Positions 27,901 through 42,900 of a DNA stretch of 64,000 bases are shown here, piece by piece. This stretch comes from Mycteria americana. Taxonomy: Eukaryota; Chordata; Aves; Ciconiiformes; Ciconiidae. The stretch covers positions 7,732,828 to 7,796,827 of the forward strand of contig NC_134366.1 of assembly GCF_035582795.1 (NCBI RefSeq). Reading direction: 5' to 3'. Position numbers and translations under genes: made by a program. The notes beneath the pieces are model-generated. The model searched no databases. It was given only the letters and a program-made list of their open reading frames with translations, and had not been told where the DNA came from. Each line of letters opens with the position of its first letter. Positions within the stretch are counted from its first letter, which is position 1.

Positions 27901-30900
27901 AAGTGCCTCCTCTAGTTTAAAACAAATCTAAAAGTAGCAGTGTGCAATCCTCATACAACTAAATTTAACAAACTGTTATACTTGGAAGGTTCTTCTGTCA
28001 AGAAGCAAGGAAAACTAGAAATAATTTTCAGTCACTGCACAGAAAACTAGGAACTTGGACGGAATTAGCCAAATTTGGTTTCACTAGGGGATTGGACATC
28101 TTTCCCATGACAAAAGGATGATCTCAAAACTCTTGAGATCAATATGCTCTCCTCTTCTATCAATCCTCTTAATGCCACACTACAACAGACTGGTGGATGC
28201 TGTATTTTAGTGAGGCATAGTGATTGAGGGGGCATCATTGGATTTTTTCTTTTGAAAGCAATTTAACTGCTGCTTTTGCAGACAACGTTCCCAATTTCCG
28301 TTATGCTGATCTGATCATACATCCCCCAATAAAGAGTAATGCAAATGTTGCACTTAAGTAGCAGACTGAAAAAATGAAAACTAATTTAGTCTTGAAAGAT
28401 TTTAGAAGATGGTAAAAGCGAATCGCACACATTGACCATACAAAGCACCTTTAAGGCTCTGCAACTGAAGATTTTTCAAAGCATTACTGCAGTCTTAAAA
28501 CAACTTCCATTACAGTGTATCTTCTACATTTGGGAATCTACTAGATCCTATTACATCATGTTTACTGGACAAATACACTCTTACAAAGACTGCCAAGTGC
28601 ATTAGCTGCTTTTGGACATTAGCATATTCTTCACGCTCCTTATTATACTCTTCTCATCAGCAAGAAGCACAAACAAAATACGACCTCAAGTTAAAATTTA
28701 GACTCAAGACTATCCTACTCAGTGGAATCCTCTCAATGACATCATGAGTAACCAATGTTGTGGATGAACTAGTGTATAGTAAAACTATTTTCAAGAATCA
28801 ATTGCTTTGGATAAAGATTGCCCACTTGCAGTGCTTAGACCATGCTATGTTTATACTTTCCTGTAGAAAAAGTTCTTTCCTAAGCATTCCTTCAGGAGAT
28901 ATTAAAAACAGTTTTCCACTTCCAACCCCCCCATTTTTGCTTCATCATACAAGGCTCTTGACTTGTTCACATTTGACTTTCTATTATTATCACCATACTT
29001 AGCAAGCCATTTTGTTGAAGACAGTCTAAAAAGTTGCAAGTCAGACAAAGTACGAGGATGAAAGTGATGCAAGGGAAGTTTGGCTTAATATTTATAATTA
29101 CATGTGCAGTCAATTCCTTCATTAACTGAACACTTCCAAGATTTACTTCTCCAGTAGGAAGGAAGAAAACGTTACACAGACATCATCATTTGGGGATTTT
29201 TCCAACAGCCATAACCTTCATCAACTCACTGCTTGGTTTATTTTAACATCACTGCCCAGCTCTGCCATGCTTATCTCTTTGCCGACTCCTATCAATCATA
29301 CCAGTTTATTCAAGATACAATGCTAAAAACCCCAGACAAACCCCAAAAACACCAACCAGCACACAACCTTTTAAGAGTTGCTTTTTCTCAAATCAAGTTC
29401 TTAGATGCCATTTTCTGACACATCTAACAGTGCAACTAAAGGTGTCATACTCACTGTGCATGAGTTTACAGAGAACACTGCACTTTAAGCTGTTGCTCCA
29501 GCAAGGGGGGGGGCAGGAAGCAACCATGCATATCTGAAATGTGTTCAGTTTTGGGCCCCCCACTGTGTTCAGTGAACTGTGTTCAGTTTTGGGCCCCCCA
29601 CTACAAGAGGGATATTGAGGTACTGGAGCGTGTCCAGAGAAGGGCAACGAAGCTGGTGAAGGGTCTGGAGCAGAAATCTTATGAGGAGCGGCTGAGGGAG
29701 CTGGGACTGTTTAGCCTGGAGAAAAGGAGGCTGAGGGGAGACCTCATCGCTCTCTACAACTACCTGAAAGGAGGCTGTAGAGAGGTGGGGGTCGGTCTCT
29801 TCTCCCAGGTAGCAAGTGATAGGACAAGAGGAAATGGCCTCAAGCTGCGCCAGGGGAGGTTTAGACTGGATATTAGGAAATTTTTCTTCACCGAGAGGGT
29901 TATCAAGCATTGGAACAGGCTGCCCAGGGAAGTGGTTGAGTCGCCATCCCTGGAGGTATTTAAAGGACGTTTGGATGAGGTGCTTAGAGACATGGTGTAG
30001 TGGTAGTTTTGGCAGTGTTAGGTTTATGGTTGGACTCGATGATCTTAAAGGTCTTTTCCAACCTATATGATTCTGTGATTCTGTGAAATCATCCTAATAA
30101 GGACAGACTTAGAACTGAGACTATGCATCCCAGCAACTTTCTGAAACTGTGTATTTTGGACACCACTTAGCAAGTGAATGAACTTTCAAGCTCTTCTTCA
30201 GCTATAAGCTTATGAAGTTGCTACCCAGAGTTCATGCTTGCAGATTCTTTGCCAATACCAGCACATTAAGCACTCTGTTTTAAAACAAAGTTAACTATTC
30301 CTATATTAGGCTGTTATAGCTTTTCTTATCTTGAAGATGTAAGTTAACCACAGATCATCACTGAACATTTTTCCTCCTAAGAAGGATCCTAAACTAACTG
30401 AAAGACTTGACTGCTACCGTCTGTCTGTGCTAAGTCTGGAAACTGAATACCAGAAAGAAGTCGGAGCCAACAGAAAATGCTGCATTTAACATCCAGCTGT
30501 ATTAATTACTGCTTTCCTCCTAACAGTGAAAGAAGAGGAAACAAAACCCAGACAAAACCAGCATTCCAAGACTCTCCTCCCAAACTCCTCCAAGCTTTGT
30601 AACAAGCCTTCCAGTAATGATGTGTTTGTGATCACAAGAGGATGCCTGCTTTCCTAGATGAGCCACAGGGAAGCTCTCCAGTCTTGGATTCAGCTATCTA
30701 CCCCCTCGGGATAAGTACATGCAACAGTATCCCACTAAAGCAAGGCTTCCAAAAGGGACACAAGAAATTTAAAACCTAAGTCATTAACACCCCACTGCCT
30801 TGTCTCAGCCCATGCCCAAGAAGCATGCAGGACTGTGTAAACAACAGCTTGGCTTGAACTTTGTCCCACAGGTTTTATTCCAGGCCTTTGACCTATGCTC

Positions 30901-33900
30901 ATGAGGAAAATTAAGTTGACAATTTAGCTCCTATCACCTCTTTCCCCAGAAAGATCAGGCAACATTTTCAGAGAGAATTACAACATAAACATGATGTCCG
31001 TGAGGCAGGGGCCAAGGAACTGCGTGCAACTGCGTTTACTGATGTGCTAACTCCATCTCGGAGCACTGCAGGGAGGAGGACGCAGGGAGACACACTGCAG
31101 TCTAGATGTGTATACGCTGCTAGCACACTTCAGCCTAAAAGGACGAGAGAGCCTGACACCAGTAGCAAGGATTTGATTAACTGATTACTCAAGGGTGCAT
31201 ACCTCAAAAAAGGCTCAGCTCTAGTATGCCCTCATTTGGAACAAACGCCAAAATGTTTTTTAGTTTGCTAAGCTTTTCCTTGTAGCATCCTCCATGCTGG
31301 TGCTTCTAGTGTATCCACTGTCCTTAGGTTTTAGGAAAATAAACATCTGTTGAGACCAAAAGGAGAAGTGTCATGAGCAGAAGCAAGGCAAAGTCTGCTG
31401 GAAGCAGTTCACTAAATTGATGGACAGTGATTTTAAGATGAAAAAGCACTTGCAAAATCTTACTGGAGAAGATTATGGTTTAACCTTTTGACTCTGTTCA
31501 GAATCATAGAGGTCAAAATGACTACAAAGAAATAAATGAATCGAATAAGGGCAACACTGGGCAAGGGCAACAGGATGGATGACTCCTCCAGCTGTACTTG
31601 CTATGGTAACTCAAAGCACCGATACACTATGGCAGAGGAGTTGTAAGCAAAATCCTTCAAGTTTCCTGACTCTCCCTCTCCCTGGAGGAACAGGACAGAA
31701 GGTTAAGGGTTGGGAGGAATGGGTTTTACAAGTGTTTAGAATACAAGTCCCAGGTGGCTGAAAGCTCAACTCAAGTTGTCCAGAAGTAGCCAAAGGGTAT
31801 TTGCATAGATAATTTGTTATTTATGATATTATGTGGGAGTGGTAAAGAAAAGAGTTTTCCACTGTCAAAACAGAAGAGGAACAGGTTTTCAGACAGAAAG
31901 CCATTTCAAAAAATAAAGCTGTCATACTTCTGTTCATACAATAGACAGTTCGCTACATGAAGTGGAACGTCCCATAAACACTGACTAGTGCAGTCACAGC
32001 ACATCAGTTTCAAATGCCATTGCAATTGTCAAGGCAAAAACCATTGCCAAATTGAGTTTTTACTCATCCTTTTACTTCTTAGACAAGAGCTGTGGTATTT
32101 AATCTAGCCTTAAAATTCCAGCTTTACAACACTAGGCAGTTTACCAAGAAGATGAGTAACTGAGCACGGGTGGGCTCATGAACAGCTGGCCTCTCCGAAG
32201 AGGCCATGCCCTCTCTTCGGTTCACCACCACCTGCCTGCCGTCCCCGTCCCCATCCTTATTCTCCTTGCAATAAGCAGAGGGAAAGCCCAGATGAAATTC
32301 TCATCTGCAGCCAACTTCCCCTCAAACCCAGGAGACAGAAATGATGCAACTGGCCAGCAAGCAAGTCAAACAACTGCTCCACAAGCAAGGCATTGTGCAA
32401 GCTCGATTCTGCAGCTGCCCTCTAACGTGGCATCTCCACGATGACAGCCACTGGCAGCACAGTGCAGTTTATCTCAACAGGAAGAATTTCTCAATACTCA
32501 AAATTGTCTGCACAAGCTATCAGTAAACAGTTTGACGGGGTCAAGAACAACTCATGAAGAGCTGCAATTCTCCGTTAGAATTTTAGATGCATAGTTTCTT
32601 TAACTCATCTTTTTCCATTAAAATGTCTGCTTATGTACTTTGCTTAATTATTAAATGCTGAACAGCTGGCAGCATCTAATCCGCTCCTACCACAAGCCTA
32701 GCATTTACCTAAGCTTGTCTCTACATAGATCTACTCAGTCTTACCTACAGAATAAATTAGTTTAGATTTTGTCACAAAAGACTTCAGGTTTTGTCACAAA
32801 AGGGTTCAAGAAATTTCGTAATGAAACGTTGTCAGTCATACCAAATTAGATAAGACTTACTGCGTACCCAACTTGCAATATCTCACGTACAGCTATGCTC
32901 AACTTACTACGCTTCACAGAGATGAAGTTTTCATACCGAAAGTTACACTCAATTTAACTTGAACATTGGGATCTTTATCTTCTTTAATTCAGAATACCAA
33001 GATGCACAAAATGGAGACATCAGCATTCCACAGTGCAGATTATCTATCTGTCCTCAGAGCACAGAAAGGGACAGAACAACTTCTTGGAGCACATGGAGGT
33101 TTAACTGGGTAGCAAAGGGAATTACAGCGTCACTCTTCAACAAAAATCTTTTCACAAGATAGCAGATGATCTCAGAACCCATCACTAGCTCATCATTCAT
33201 CTCAGGCTTCATCATTAGCAGCTTTCTATGGGTAATTAAGATTTTTTTCCCCCAGGTACTAATTATGGCTACATAGTTGCTATTTTGCTGTCCACTGCTA
33301 TGTGGTTCAGTGAATCATTCTAATGACTATAAAAACGATACATCTGAGTCAATAAAGAATTCTGTTTCCAAACCTCTGGAGACAGCGATACAATGAGCAG
33401 TTTGTGTTTTACTCAGATGCAACTTAATTCTACTATTAGACTTTTAATCATGAGGAATTATCATTTATAAACACCTACTTTCAGCCATAGTTTTATCAAT
33501 TTTGTAGTTATTTCCTTGTGACGTTAACTTTATGATACCAGGATTAAAAAATTATTTCCTGATGCTTACAGAGAAAACTCTTGCTGACACATAGAGCTCA
33601 ACTGGTGTACTTGCTCATATGATACTCATGCTTGATTTGCAACACGAAGAGTGGTGGCACTTCTCTCTCAAAGTGCTTTCTGAGCTTTCTGAAGGACAGA
33701 CTAAAGGATCTGCCCTTATAATCCTGTAAGAGCGAAAGTCTGAGGACCTCAATGAGACATCTTTTGGTAGTAAGGGACCTCAAGAACAGAAGAGAGATTC
33801 ATGACAAACCAAACAGCAGATCAGCATTTCAGGACAAGACAAGCTTGTTTTCAACTTCTATGGCACTCTATCCCATTGCTACAACTGTTCCCTGCCTTCT

Positions 33901-36900
33901 CCTGATCTATTTTTATATTAGGATATAAGGAAATGTATTTGACAGTCTAAGGCAAGGCATTGTAGCGAGAACCGCTCCTGCTGTAGAAGAGGAGGTTCAC
34001 ATGACGGTCTGCAACACCAAGAACACAAGCCTGCAGGGAGAAAAGGACACAGGCTTGTTTCCCTTCCTTCTGCATTGCACAATCTTGAGGTTTATCAAAG
34101 GTATTCCTCTGCAAGCCAGAAGAAATCTGAGAGGCAGTCATTTAGAAAGGAAATCAGATGGCTTCCTTTATTTTCTTCAGATTTCAAAGCAGTCGGTCAA
34201 ACTCACAAGCATATTTGCAGACCCTTGCAAGGTTGGCAACAATAAGCCTTCAAAACACAAACCAAGTAGTCCTAATGATGCTCTCTAGATCATATTTTCT
34301 GTAAGGAAAGCCAGAAGACAGCATGTGCTTTATTCCCTGATACATAAAAGCAAGCTTGCTCCATCCTGCTGCGGTGCTCACCCCTCAATGTTCACTTGCA
34401 CTTTGTTCCAATGTATCAGATGTCTAGGCAAGTATATAGAGAAAAATTCCACTGTTTTTCTGCAACAGCTTAGTTGCCACTTCCAGGTGCCCATTTTGTC
34501 TCCATTTAAGTCAGCAACCTCAGCAAAGGATTGTCAGAGAAATGTTTTAGTTATTTTAGTTCACAGTCCAGATACCTCTGTTGTTACCCTTGCTGGCAGA
34601 AAAGCGCGTGCCACAGTTTGCCTGATACTTCCCTTTTAATGAGGTAAACCAATTTTAATTCCATGTGTTTACTATCAGTTGTCAAAGATGGAAAAGCTGT
34701 TACAAGACTTAAAGATATCTAGAAAACTTCTGTAGCATGCACCTCAGCCGGCCATGTATACACGCATACATGGCTGCATCCAAGATGCTTTAAACAGGTC
34801 AGGGAAACTGCATCCTGGGCTCTCCTAACTACAAAGGAAATTCAGACATTCACATCCAAGACAGTCAACCAGTATTTGCTCAGATAAATACCACCCTCTG
34901 TATTCCCTTCAGACTTCCTGCAGAAACTGTGCATCCCTGCAGCACCTTCCCACCTCTCTCCCCACAGCACCATGCCTAAAACATTTCAAGTGGCTGTAGA
35001 AATTCAGAGGCAACTTGACTTATCAGGTATATCTGCTAGCCTAATTAGCAAATGGATTCCTAAACTAAAAGTTAGGCAGTACTACTTGACTTCTGAAGGG
35101 AAGCTTATTAAGCTTAAAGATCAGACCCTAATGTTTCAGTTTATGACACACTTAGAGGGAAAGAGCCTGAACTTTGGACTCATTTCCCCCTGAAAAGGCA
35201 AAATTCAAGTTGTACTGCTGGGTAGAAGCCAAGTCCTTGCTCCCTATGCACACACTTCAAGCAGCTAATTAGGTATCTGAATAAACTTGACCTTTCCTTG
35301 GATCATCGGGTATGTACAACATGAAATGTCTTTGAAAGATACTTTTAGTAACTGTCATTGTTTCATCATTAAATCAGTTTTAAAATGTTATGTCATTAGA
35401 AATAAACATGCGTATCTCTTGCTTTAATGCATTCCATGCATTCCCCTTTTCAGTCTTCAAGGTTTTTGTTTTAACACAAGGGAATGAACTTCCAGCTTCC
35501 AGTCAGTTCTTTCTTGACGCTAAAGATCACTGGGGTGTACAACTTAAATTACCTTTCTGCAAGCCAGAAACATCAGGACTAGCAGGTTTTAAGCACTTGT
35601 TCAAGAAGTGGACCTTTCCAACTGCAGTTACCAGCACCAGCTCTCCATCCGCTGCATAGACACTGCTTTAACTGCACTTGCAGCACAGCTGAATTTAATG
35701 GCAGAAGCCGATGAACTCCACTCTATGCACACCACATGGCATAAAGCAGCTGTTAAGGTTTACCAGGGCTTTGCAGCCATTATTTTCCTTTTTTTTTTTT
35801 TTTCTTCATTTCTACACAACTGGCTGAAGTTAACACCAGCCACATTAAGTTACATGCTACCGCTGACCACCTGGTAAAGCAGTGTGCCATTTGAAAAAGC
35901 CAGATCGTACAGGTACAAATTAGGATTTTAAACTGAACATTTCTATTGGAAAACAGCATAAACTCTTCTCTCCTCTTCCTTTCACCGCAAATCGCACTTG
36001 TATTTTTACACCACCTGATCTATGCCAATAACAGAGAAAGCTTTAATAGCACAGAACCCTTACCGAGATGAAAGACCTCAGTCTTTCAACAGATCTGTAC
36101 TGTTGGATCACTGAAATGCAGATCAGCGGGTCACTGAAATGGAGATCTTCCCTAAGGATCTTCCTTTAAAGATCTTTATGAAGACTGGAGCCATAGCATT
36201 CACTGTTGCCAACACTGTGGCCACCATACCTCATCATTGCTTACAACCATCACCAAGCAGAGGGCTAAGTCTCCGAAAATGCCAGAGAAATTTTCCTGGC
36301 GTCACTTTAAAAAGGCATGTCTAGGAGCTTGACCTCAAGTGTATCGTAGTGCCAAGTAAACTGTCGGAAATGCAGCTGAAATGGTGAGGAATGGACCCTC
36401 TTGGCAGTGCTACTGAAATGCATATCATACAGGGCCTCAAGGATCTTCTTGGAACTGCAAGAACAATAGTAAGAGATGTGTTTCTCTCTTCCTTGTTGTA
36501 GGATGACAGAAGGCGAGTACCTGATAAAATCCTGACACGACAGTAATGGTAATATCCCCTCTCTTGGTAACATCACCCAAACAAATAATGTGATATATAT
36601 CCAGCAACTATAGCTAAGAAATTTCAGTCTTATTCTGAGGGGAGGTCCACAGAGCTCTTCACCAACCTGTAGCAAAACCTGAAGGTATTACTGATTTGTC
36701 CCAACAAAGGCAGGCTACTTTTACAACCTATTAAACATATATACAAATCTAACTGCATAATAATCACTAAAAGATCTTAGCAACAAAAGGCAGCTTCAGC
36801 CTGCAGCAGTATGCATGACTATGAAGTAGTGAGTCAATGTAACAGGCTCTTCGTGTCTCCACTGATGGTCCAAAGTCTGATGAACCCAATGTCAACAAAT

Positions 36901-39900
36901 GCCAGCAATGCACACGGCAGCCAAAACCTGACTTCCATGGAAAGCGTGCTGCTACCGGTGTCCAACATCAGCACACAGCCCTATCTACCTGCTATGACCT
37001 ACACTGGTGGAAGTTCCCACAGCTGCATGAAGCATCAGGAACTGCGGTACCAACCCTGACAACACTAACATCTCTTAGTGCAAAACAGAGAAGCTGGTCT
37101 TTAGGGATACTGACAAAGATTAGTCTTGACTCTTCCACCAGTGGAGCAGGACATGGTCAACTCCATCACACCTCTGTCAACAGATGCATAGGTAGACACT
37201 GAGACCGTCTTGATTAACGATCATACAATTGAGCCTTGACCACTTCAGTTCTCCTGTGCTAGCACAAGGCTGCTGTGGATCTATATATAACCATGCCAAC
37301 ATAAAAACCAGTATGCCGAACTGTACCTTCCTCTACAAAAACTGTCTCCCCCCATCACATTCACATCAACTTTGGTAAGTTTCTATTGTCTCTCCTCTAA
37401 TTCAATCCTAGATCTTCTTTGAATTAACTTTATAGGCATCTTCCATGTTCCTTCTGCTTAAGGTGTGAAGTTCCTCCCCTCTATTAATCAGGGTTGAAGA
37501 AAGCCACAATCTTTTAAATGCCATCTTCACACCATAGCACTCTATACAGCTGGACTTAGTCATTAACCCCTCCCCACTAACTCCTCTTCAAGCCTTCTTC
37601 ATTTACACACTTATCTGATCAACATAACAGACTAGCCTCTGAATACAGAGGACAATCTGTTAACAGTAAAGAAAGTTCAAAGTAATAATATGCCAAAATC
37701 ACAGCATGAGAAATGTGGATAACACACCAGGGAAAAAAGAATCAAGGGTAAGGATAACACCATGCAGAAGAACCATTAGATTCCCCAACCTTGGGAAATT
37801 TTAAGGGAATTTAAGCCAAAGATCCATCAGATATGACATGACATAGTTGATTTTGCCATAGGTCAATGAAGATAGACTAGGTGACCCTTGTTTGCTACAG
37901 CATACTACAGAGTTCTTGCCTGTCATGATAGCCAGCTGGCTTTCTCACCTTCCTAGCCAGGGTGTATCCATCTGTTGGCTCACAAGGTACTTCAAATTAA
38001 GAGTTTTCGGGCAGGAATCATACTTTTCTACTCTCAGTTTTTTATACTCTCTAGTACAAAAAGGTCACAATGCAGAACTTTGATCTTTGCAAGGAAGAAC
38101 AACAAAAAAACCCACAGAACAAACAGCAACGCACCCCACCTCCCCCTCGAAAACAGCCCAGGGAGATAGCTGAGGATGACATTTCCAATCTGACATTAAA
38201 CTATTTTTCCACTAAGAGTGTCTTTCACAAGTGAAGTGTCTTCCAGCCAGTCCAGCTCTGGCACCTGAGGAAGTACATGCCAAGAGAAGCTGGATTCTTC
38301 ACTTCCCAGCACTCCGCTAGCACAACCACGCAACTTGGACAAGGAGCTGAGTATCAAGCTACAGTTTAAGGCAACCTAACTTCAGGCCAACCTTCAAGAG
38401 ACAGAGCAGCACTCTGTATTTGTCTGCTGTACAAGTCTTTGCTTATCAATTTTGCAAATAAAATTCTCAAAGTGCGATAGTGGTTATTACTCTGCTGTTA
38501 TCCAGTTAAATCATAAGTTAAACCAGCTAATCGTAAATGCAAGTCTATTTTAAACTGTACCTAAGAAATTAAGTACGTAACATCTACTTGGCAGAAATGG
38601 ATAAAATGTGAACTATGACAGGCAAATAGGTCAAGGGCCAAGATTTACCACAGGTACAGCAAAGCCTTTCAGAAGTTGCTTCCTTCCTTAGCCTGACTAT
38701 TTGGGAAATAACCTGTATCTTCATTTGTGGTTTCCACACTTCCATGCTGTAAGAACTGGAGAGGCATGGCCCAACTTTCCCCACAATAAGCTGCCCTTAA
38801 AACTTGGGTCCATACACCCCTTCTCATACTGTCCCTTCTTCTCCCTACCAACATCCACCTTTAAACCCTTTCAACCTTTGGGATGTACAGCCCATGCCCA
38901 CATGAGCAGCTGGATGCTAAAGTAACGGGATGTTCATATGACCATCTTCAGAAAAAAAGAAACGTGTATCCTACAGTCTCATCATTAGCTACAAATTGTA
39001 TATGAGATAATAGCTTTTTAAGATCACAATATTTTTGCCTGGAAATGCAAAGAGCGAAGGCATAATCTTATTCTTTTGTACTACCATTAACTTACACTTG
39101 TTCATAGCAGTTGGTTGTGACACAACCCAATGCTTGGCTTAGGAACACCATCCAAGACACTCACCTAGAAGAAATTTCAACAAGCTAGTCATTGAAACCA
39201 TTCTGGAAGTTTCACTTTAACTCTTCTTCTGTCCTATCATCACACTTAGGGATAAAAGGTATTTTGCAGATGAGGAAGGACAAGCAGAAAAATGGTTTAG
39301 GTGTCATTAAGAGTCCTTGATACACTCTGTATAAAGAACACGATTTCGAAACATTCAGACAACTTCTTACCTTCCTAGCTTTACTGTTCAGAAAAACTTG
39401 AATTACCTTACATTTAAACAATTTTTAGACTTAAGTTTAGCAACCACAAAAAGTTTATCAAGAATTTTGACAACCTTTTTCTCCAAACATGAAAAAAGTT
39501 AAAACAGCACAACTAACACCTCTCTTTAGAATTTATTCACCAGTGTCAAACCATACAGATGAAGCAGAACATCTGTTAGAAACAGACATTTCCAAGAAAG
39601 CAATGCAGAAGGTACTGCAGCAAACTAAGAAACACGGTGCTTGTTTATACGCACGTTTCAAAGCAGAAACTTCCAGTTCTGATTAAAAATGCTAATTTTG
39701 AAACAGATTTTAGAACACCAAAAATTTGTTATTAATGCATTAATGTCAAGTGCTTGATTGTTCTGACAGTTTGTAGGACAGATTTAATGGAGTCTTCCTC
39801 CATTAAATGCATCAGCTCTTTTGCATATAGCAAGAGTACCTTTCAAAGAGGTTATACATATTGAATGAAGTTTTGGCAATACAATCTGACAAGTTGTTGA

Positions 39901-42900
39901 AGCTAGACAGATGTATCCCAGTAACTCAGGAGACAATGTTGTCAAGAGACACTTTCGTATCATAATTTCATATTACACTTGCACATGTTCACACCCACAC
40001 ACTGAAGACCACTTCTGTATTCCCTCTTTTTCCAAATTAAAATTCATTTAACTCAATACTCCACAGAATACAAATAACTAGCTAAGATTTCTCATGCATG
40101 CTGTTCTGGTTGCTGTAATCTAAAATACCTAAGAATACTGATAACCATTCCAGAAGTATTAACTCCTCATTCTTTATTAACTCCTCATTCAGTATTAACT
40201 CCTCTTAAACAAGACTTCAGTGTTTTATTTAAAAAGAGCTGAAAGGAAACGTTACTGTTTAAAGCATAATCTAACAGGGAATCGTGATTTCTGGAGTTCA
40301 TATCTATTTAATGTAGAAAGACCGCAACTTTTCTGAACAAGTCTTCTGAGTGTCACACATTAGGGTCTTCTGTTCCTTAAAAGGCCTTCAGAAATCATTC
40401 GTTTAGTCTTATGCCTCAAAAGATTAATCTTTGGCCATTATCCACAAACTCTTACGGATTTCATCCAAATTAAACTACTAGAGATTTCCTTCTCATGTTC
40501 TAGTCATAAATTCTCTAATTCACTTAAGAAGTCCCATAAGAAATTCCAAGTAGTCCTCCCTTTTGCAGGAGCCTCCAAGGTTCACAAGCTATTCTTTGCT
40601 TGTCCTGTCTTCATTTTGATTGGCACATCATGCTTGATAATCCAAAATCTGCACTTCAGGAACTGCTTTTTTCACCATTTTCTCAACCCGTACCCTTCAT
40701 ACAACTATACTTAAAATTTGCATCGAAGTGCATAAGGTAAACTGAGGAAGACCCGGTGCATCTAAACAGATTAAGTAGTTGTGAATCATTTCTATGCTGC
40801 AACAGTGTCAACAAATACTTACAACTGAAGGAGGAGTCAACCAGGCTGAGGAGTGAATCGGTATTTGCAGACAACACATATTTGTAGTATATCTTAGCAA
40901 ACACTGAAGATTACTCTGAAAAGCAACAGAACCTTTAGATTTGTTCCCACTGGTTTTCAAAGTAGAGAGGCAATCAGCAATTCTGAGCACCTTGCACATT
41001 ATAGTCTCAACTTTTGGCTTTCCTCCACTGCAGCATCTTTACTACCAAGTGTTTCTAGAAAACTCCGGCAGATCATATCACTTGAAGCATCATCTGCATT
41101 TGAAGACTTCAGAACAAGGTTTAGAGTTACCCCCGGCCAAACATCTTTCCTTTCCTCAATTCTGCATGAAAGGATTAGATTTGACTACGAAGGTTATTTA
41201 AATAAGAATCTTGAAAAACTTGATTTCTTCATGGTTTCCTAATGCACAGTTCGCCACCTTAACAAGGCTATCTTTTTCCATCAAGAGAACTACTCAGATT
41301 CAAAAAGCCCGCTGTTGGAAGTTTACGAAAAAGCATTCACACTTATCTGGAGTGGTGGAGGAAAATACTTACAGATGTGGTTTCACAACAGGTCTGACTG
41401 AAATAAAGTCTGCACAGCCACAAAGAGCCTATTCCACCCTCCCTCAAACAGCTCACGCTGCTGACCCCATTCCCTCTATCAAGATTGTACTTGCAGAGCC
41501 GACCAGCTGAAGGATATGAAACTTTTCCTTCTGGTTGCGTTACTTTTGAAAGAAATCAATTCCCCAAGCTGGTGACCAGGCTTCCAGCACACCAGTGCCA
41601 GCACCCGGGAGCAGGCAGGAAGGCGCAACTTCCAGCCACAGTGCAGGATTAACTCGACTTGAGCCAAGGGAAGCCCCACCCCATATAGTTCATTTGCATC
41701 TGCCTTCATTACATGGCAATTAAAAAACAAAAGTGGCAGAGCCACTTCTTGAGAAAAGCTGCACCTGAAAGCCTGTTCCAGCACTCTGTTCAAAAACTGC
41801 CTCAGTTTACTTCCTTGTTACAAGTTCACTACAAGCATCTTTTCCCTCTAAAAACAATTCCACTGCACTTCCTATTTCTCAAGAACGAAATATAATCTTT
41901 AACGGCCCACATTCATGCATTTTTGGTAAACTTAAATATCTTAAATCCTGTTAAGAGGTCGCTAGGCAACATATAACATGGATTTTCTTCACATCATTCC
42001 CTTTTTCCCCCATTGCACATCCCCTCATTTGCAGAATAGCTGCCATCAGTGTGCAAGAACCATATAGGAAAGCAAATCTCCTGACCAGGACTGGAAGACA
42101 GAAATTTTAAGCAACAACCACCCTCTAAACTCAGGAAGCACATTTTAGTTTCTCACAGTATCAAATTTACAACAAATTCGCCGTTCACTTCAAATACAGG
42201 CCTTGGAAAACAAAAGGAAGCCTCTGAAGTCCTTAAGGAGACAGATCCATGACCGACAAGGGCAGCTTCATGTTTTTACATACCGTGCTTCATGTCTGCA
42301 GCTTCCAATTCAGAATAATTTGGGTTGACACCAAGCAATTTTGACTCATGCAGGATTCGCAGAGCTTGAGTGCATTATGAATATCCCAGAGAGAAGCTGT
42401 TTCAGTTTTGGATTGAATACAAAATTAAGTCAAGCAGTTTTTAAAATACGCCTTTGAATGTCACCTTCAGGAGAGCTACAGGAAGTTAATCATCATCGGT
42501 AGTTCATCACGTTTTAGGCTGCTCTTGTAATCCCAAACGCGTGGTTATGCTAAGTTTCCGCAGCAGTGTGTACCGCAAAGGTGGTTGCTTTACCCAGAAC
42601 CTACACTGAAGGCAGTGTAGTATATCTAAATGAAGAGCTTCAACTTTATATAGCTTATAAATTACAGGATCTACGTTTCATTTGGTTTCTCCCATCAGTT
42701 AACTCTAAGTTGAGTAATCAAATACCAAAACGCTTAAATATACAAGCAAAAACTGCAAGTGTTATGATTAAAAGAGATCAGAGCAGGCAATTTAAGAGTT
42801 AATCCTGGAGCAGTGTCCTCAAATAACCCTACCGTGACTTGATATTACAGCTGAACATGCTGCCTCTAGTGCTTCCAGCTACCGCTATCAAATGCGCTGT

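Noticed and set aside
36307-36675. 122-codon sense-strand ORF in RHEB intron 1 as an alternative exon
   Set aside because: No similarity, no good flanking splice pair, and RHEB is complete without it.
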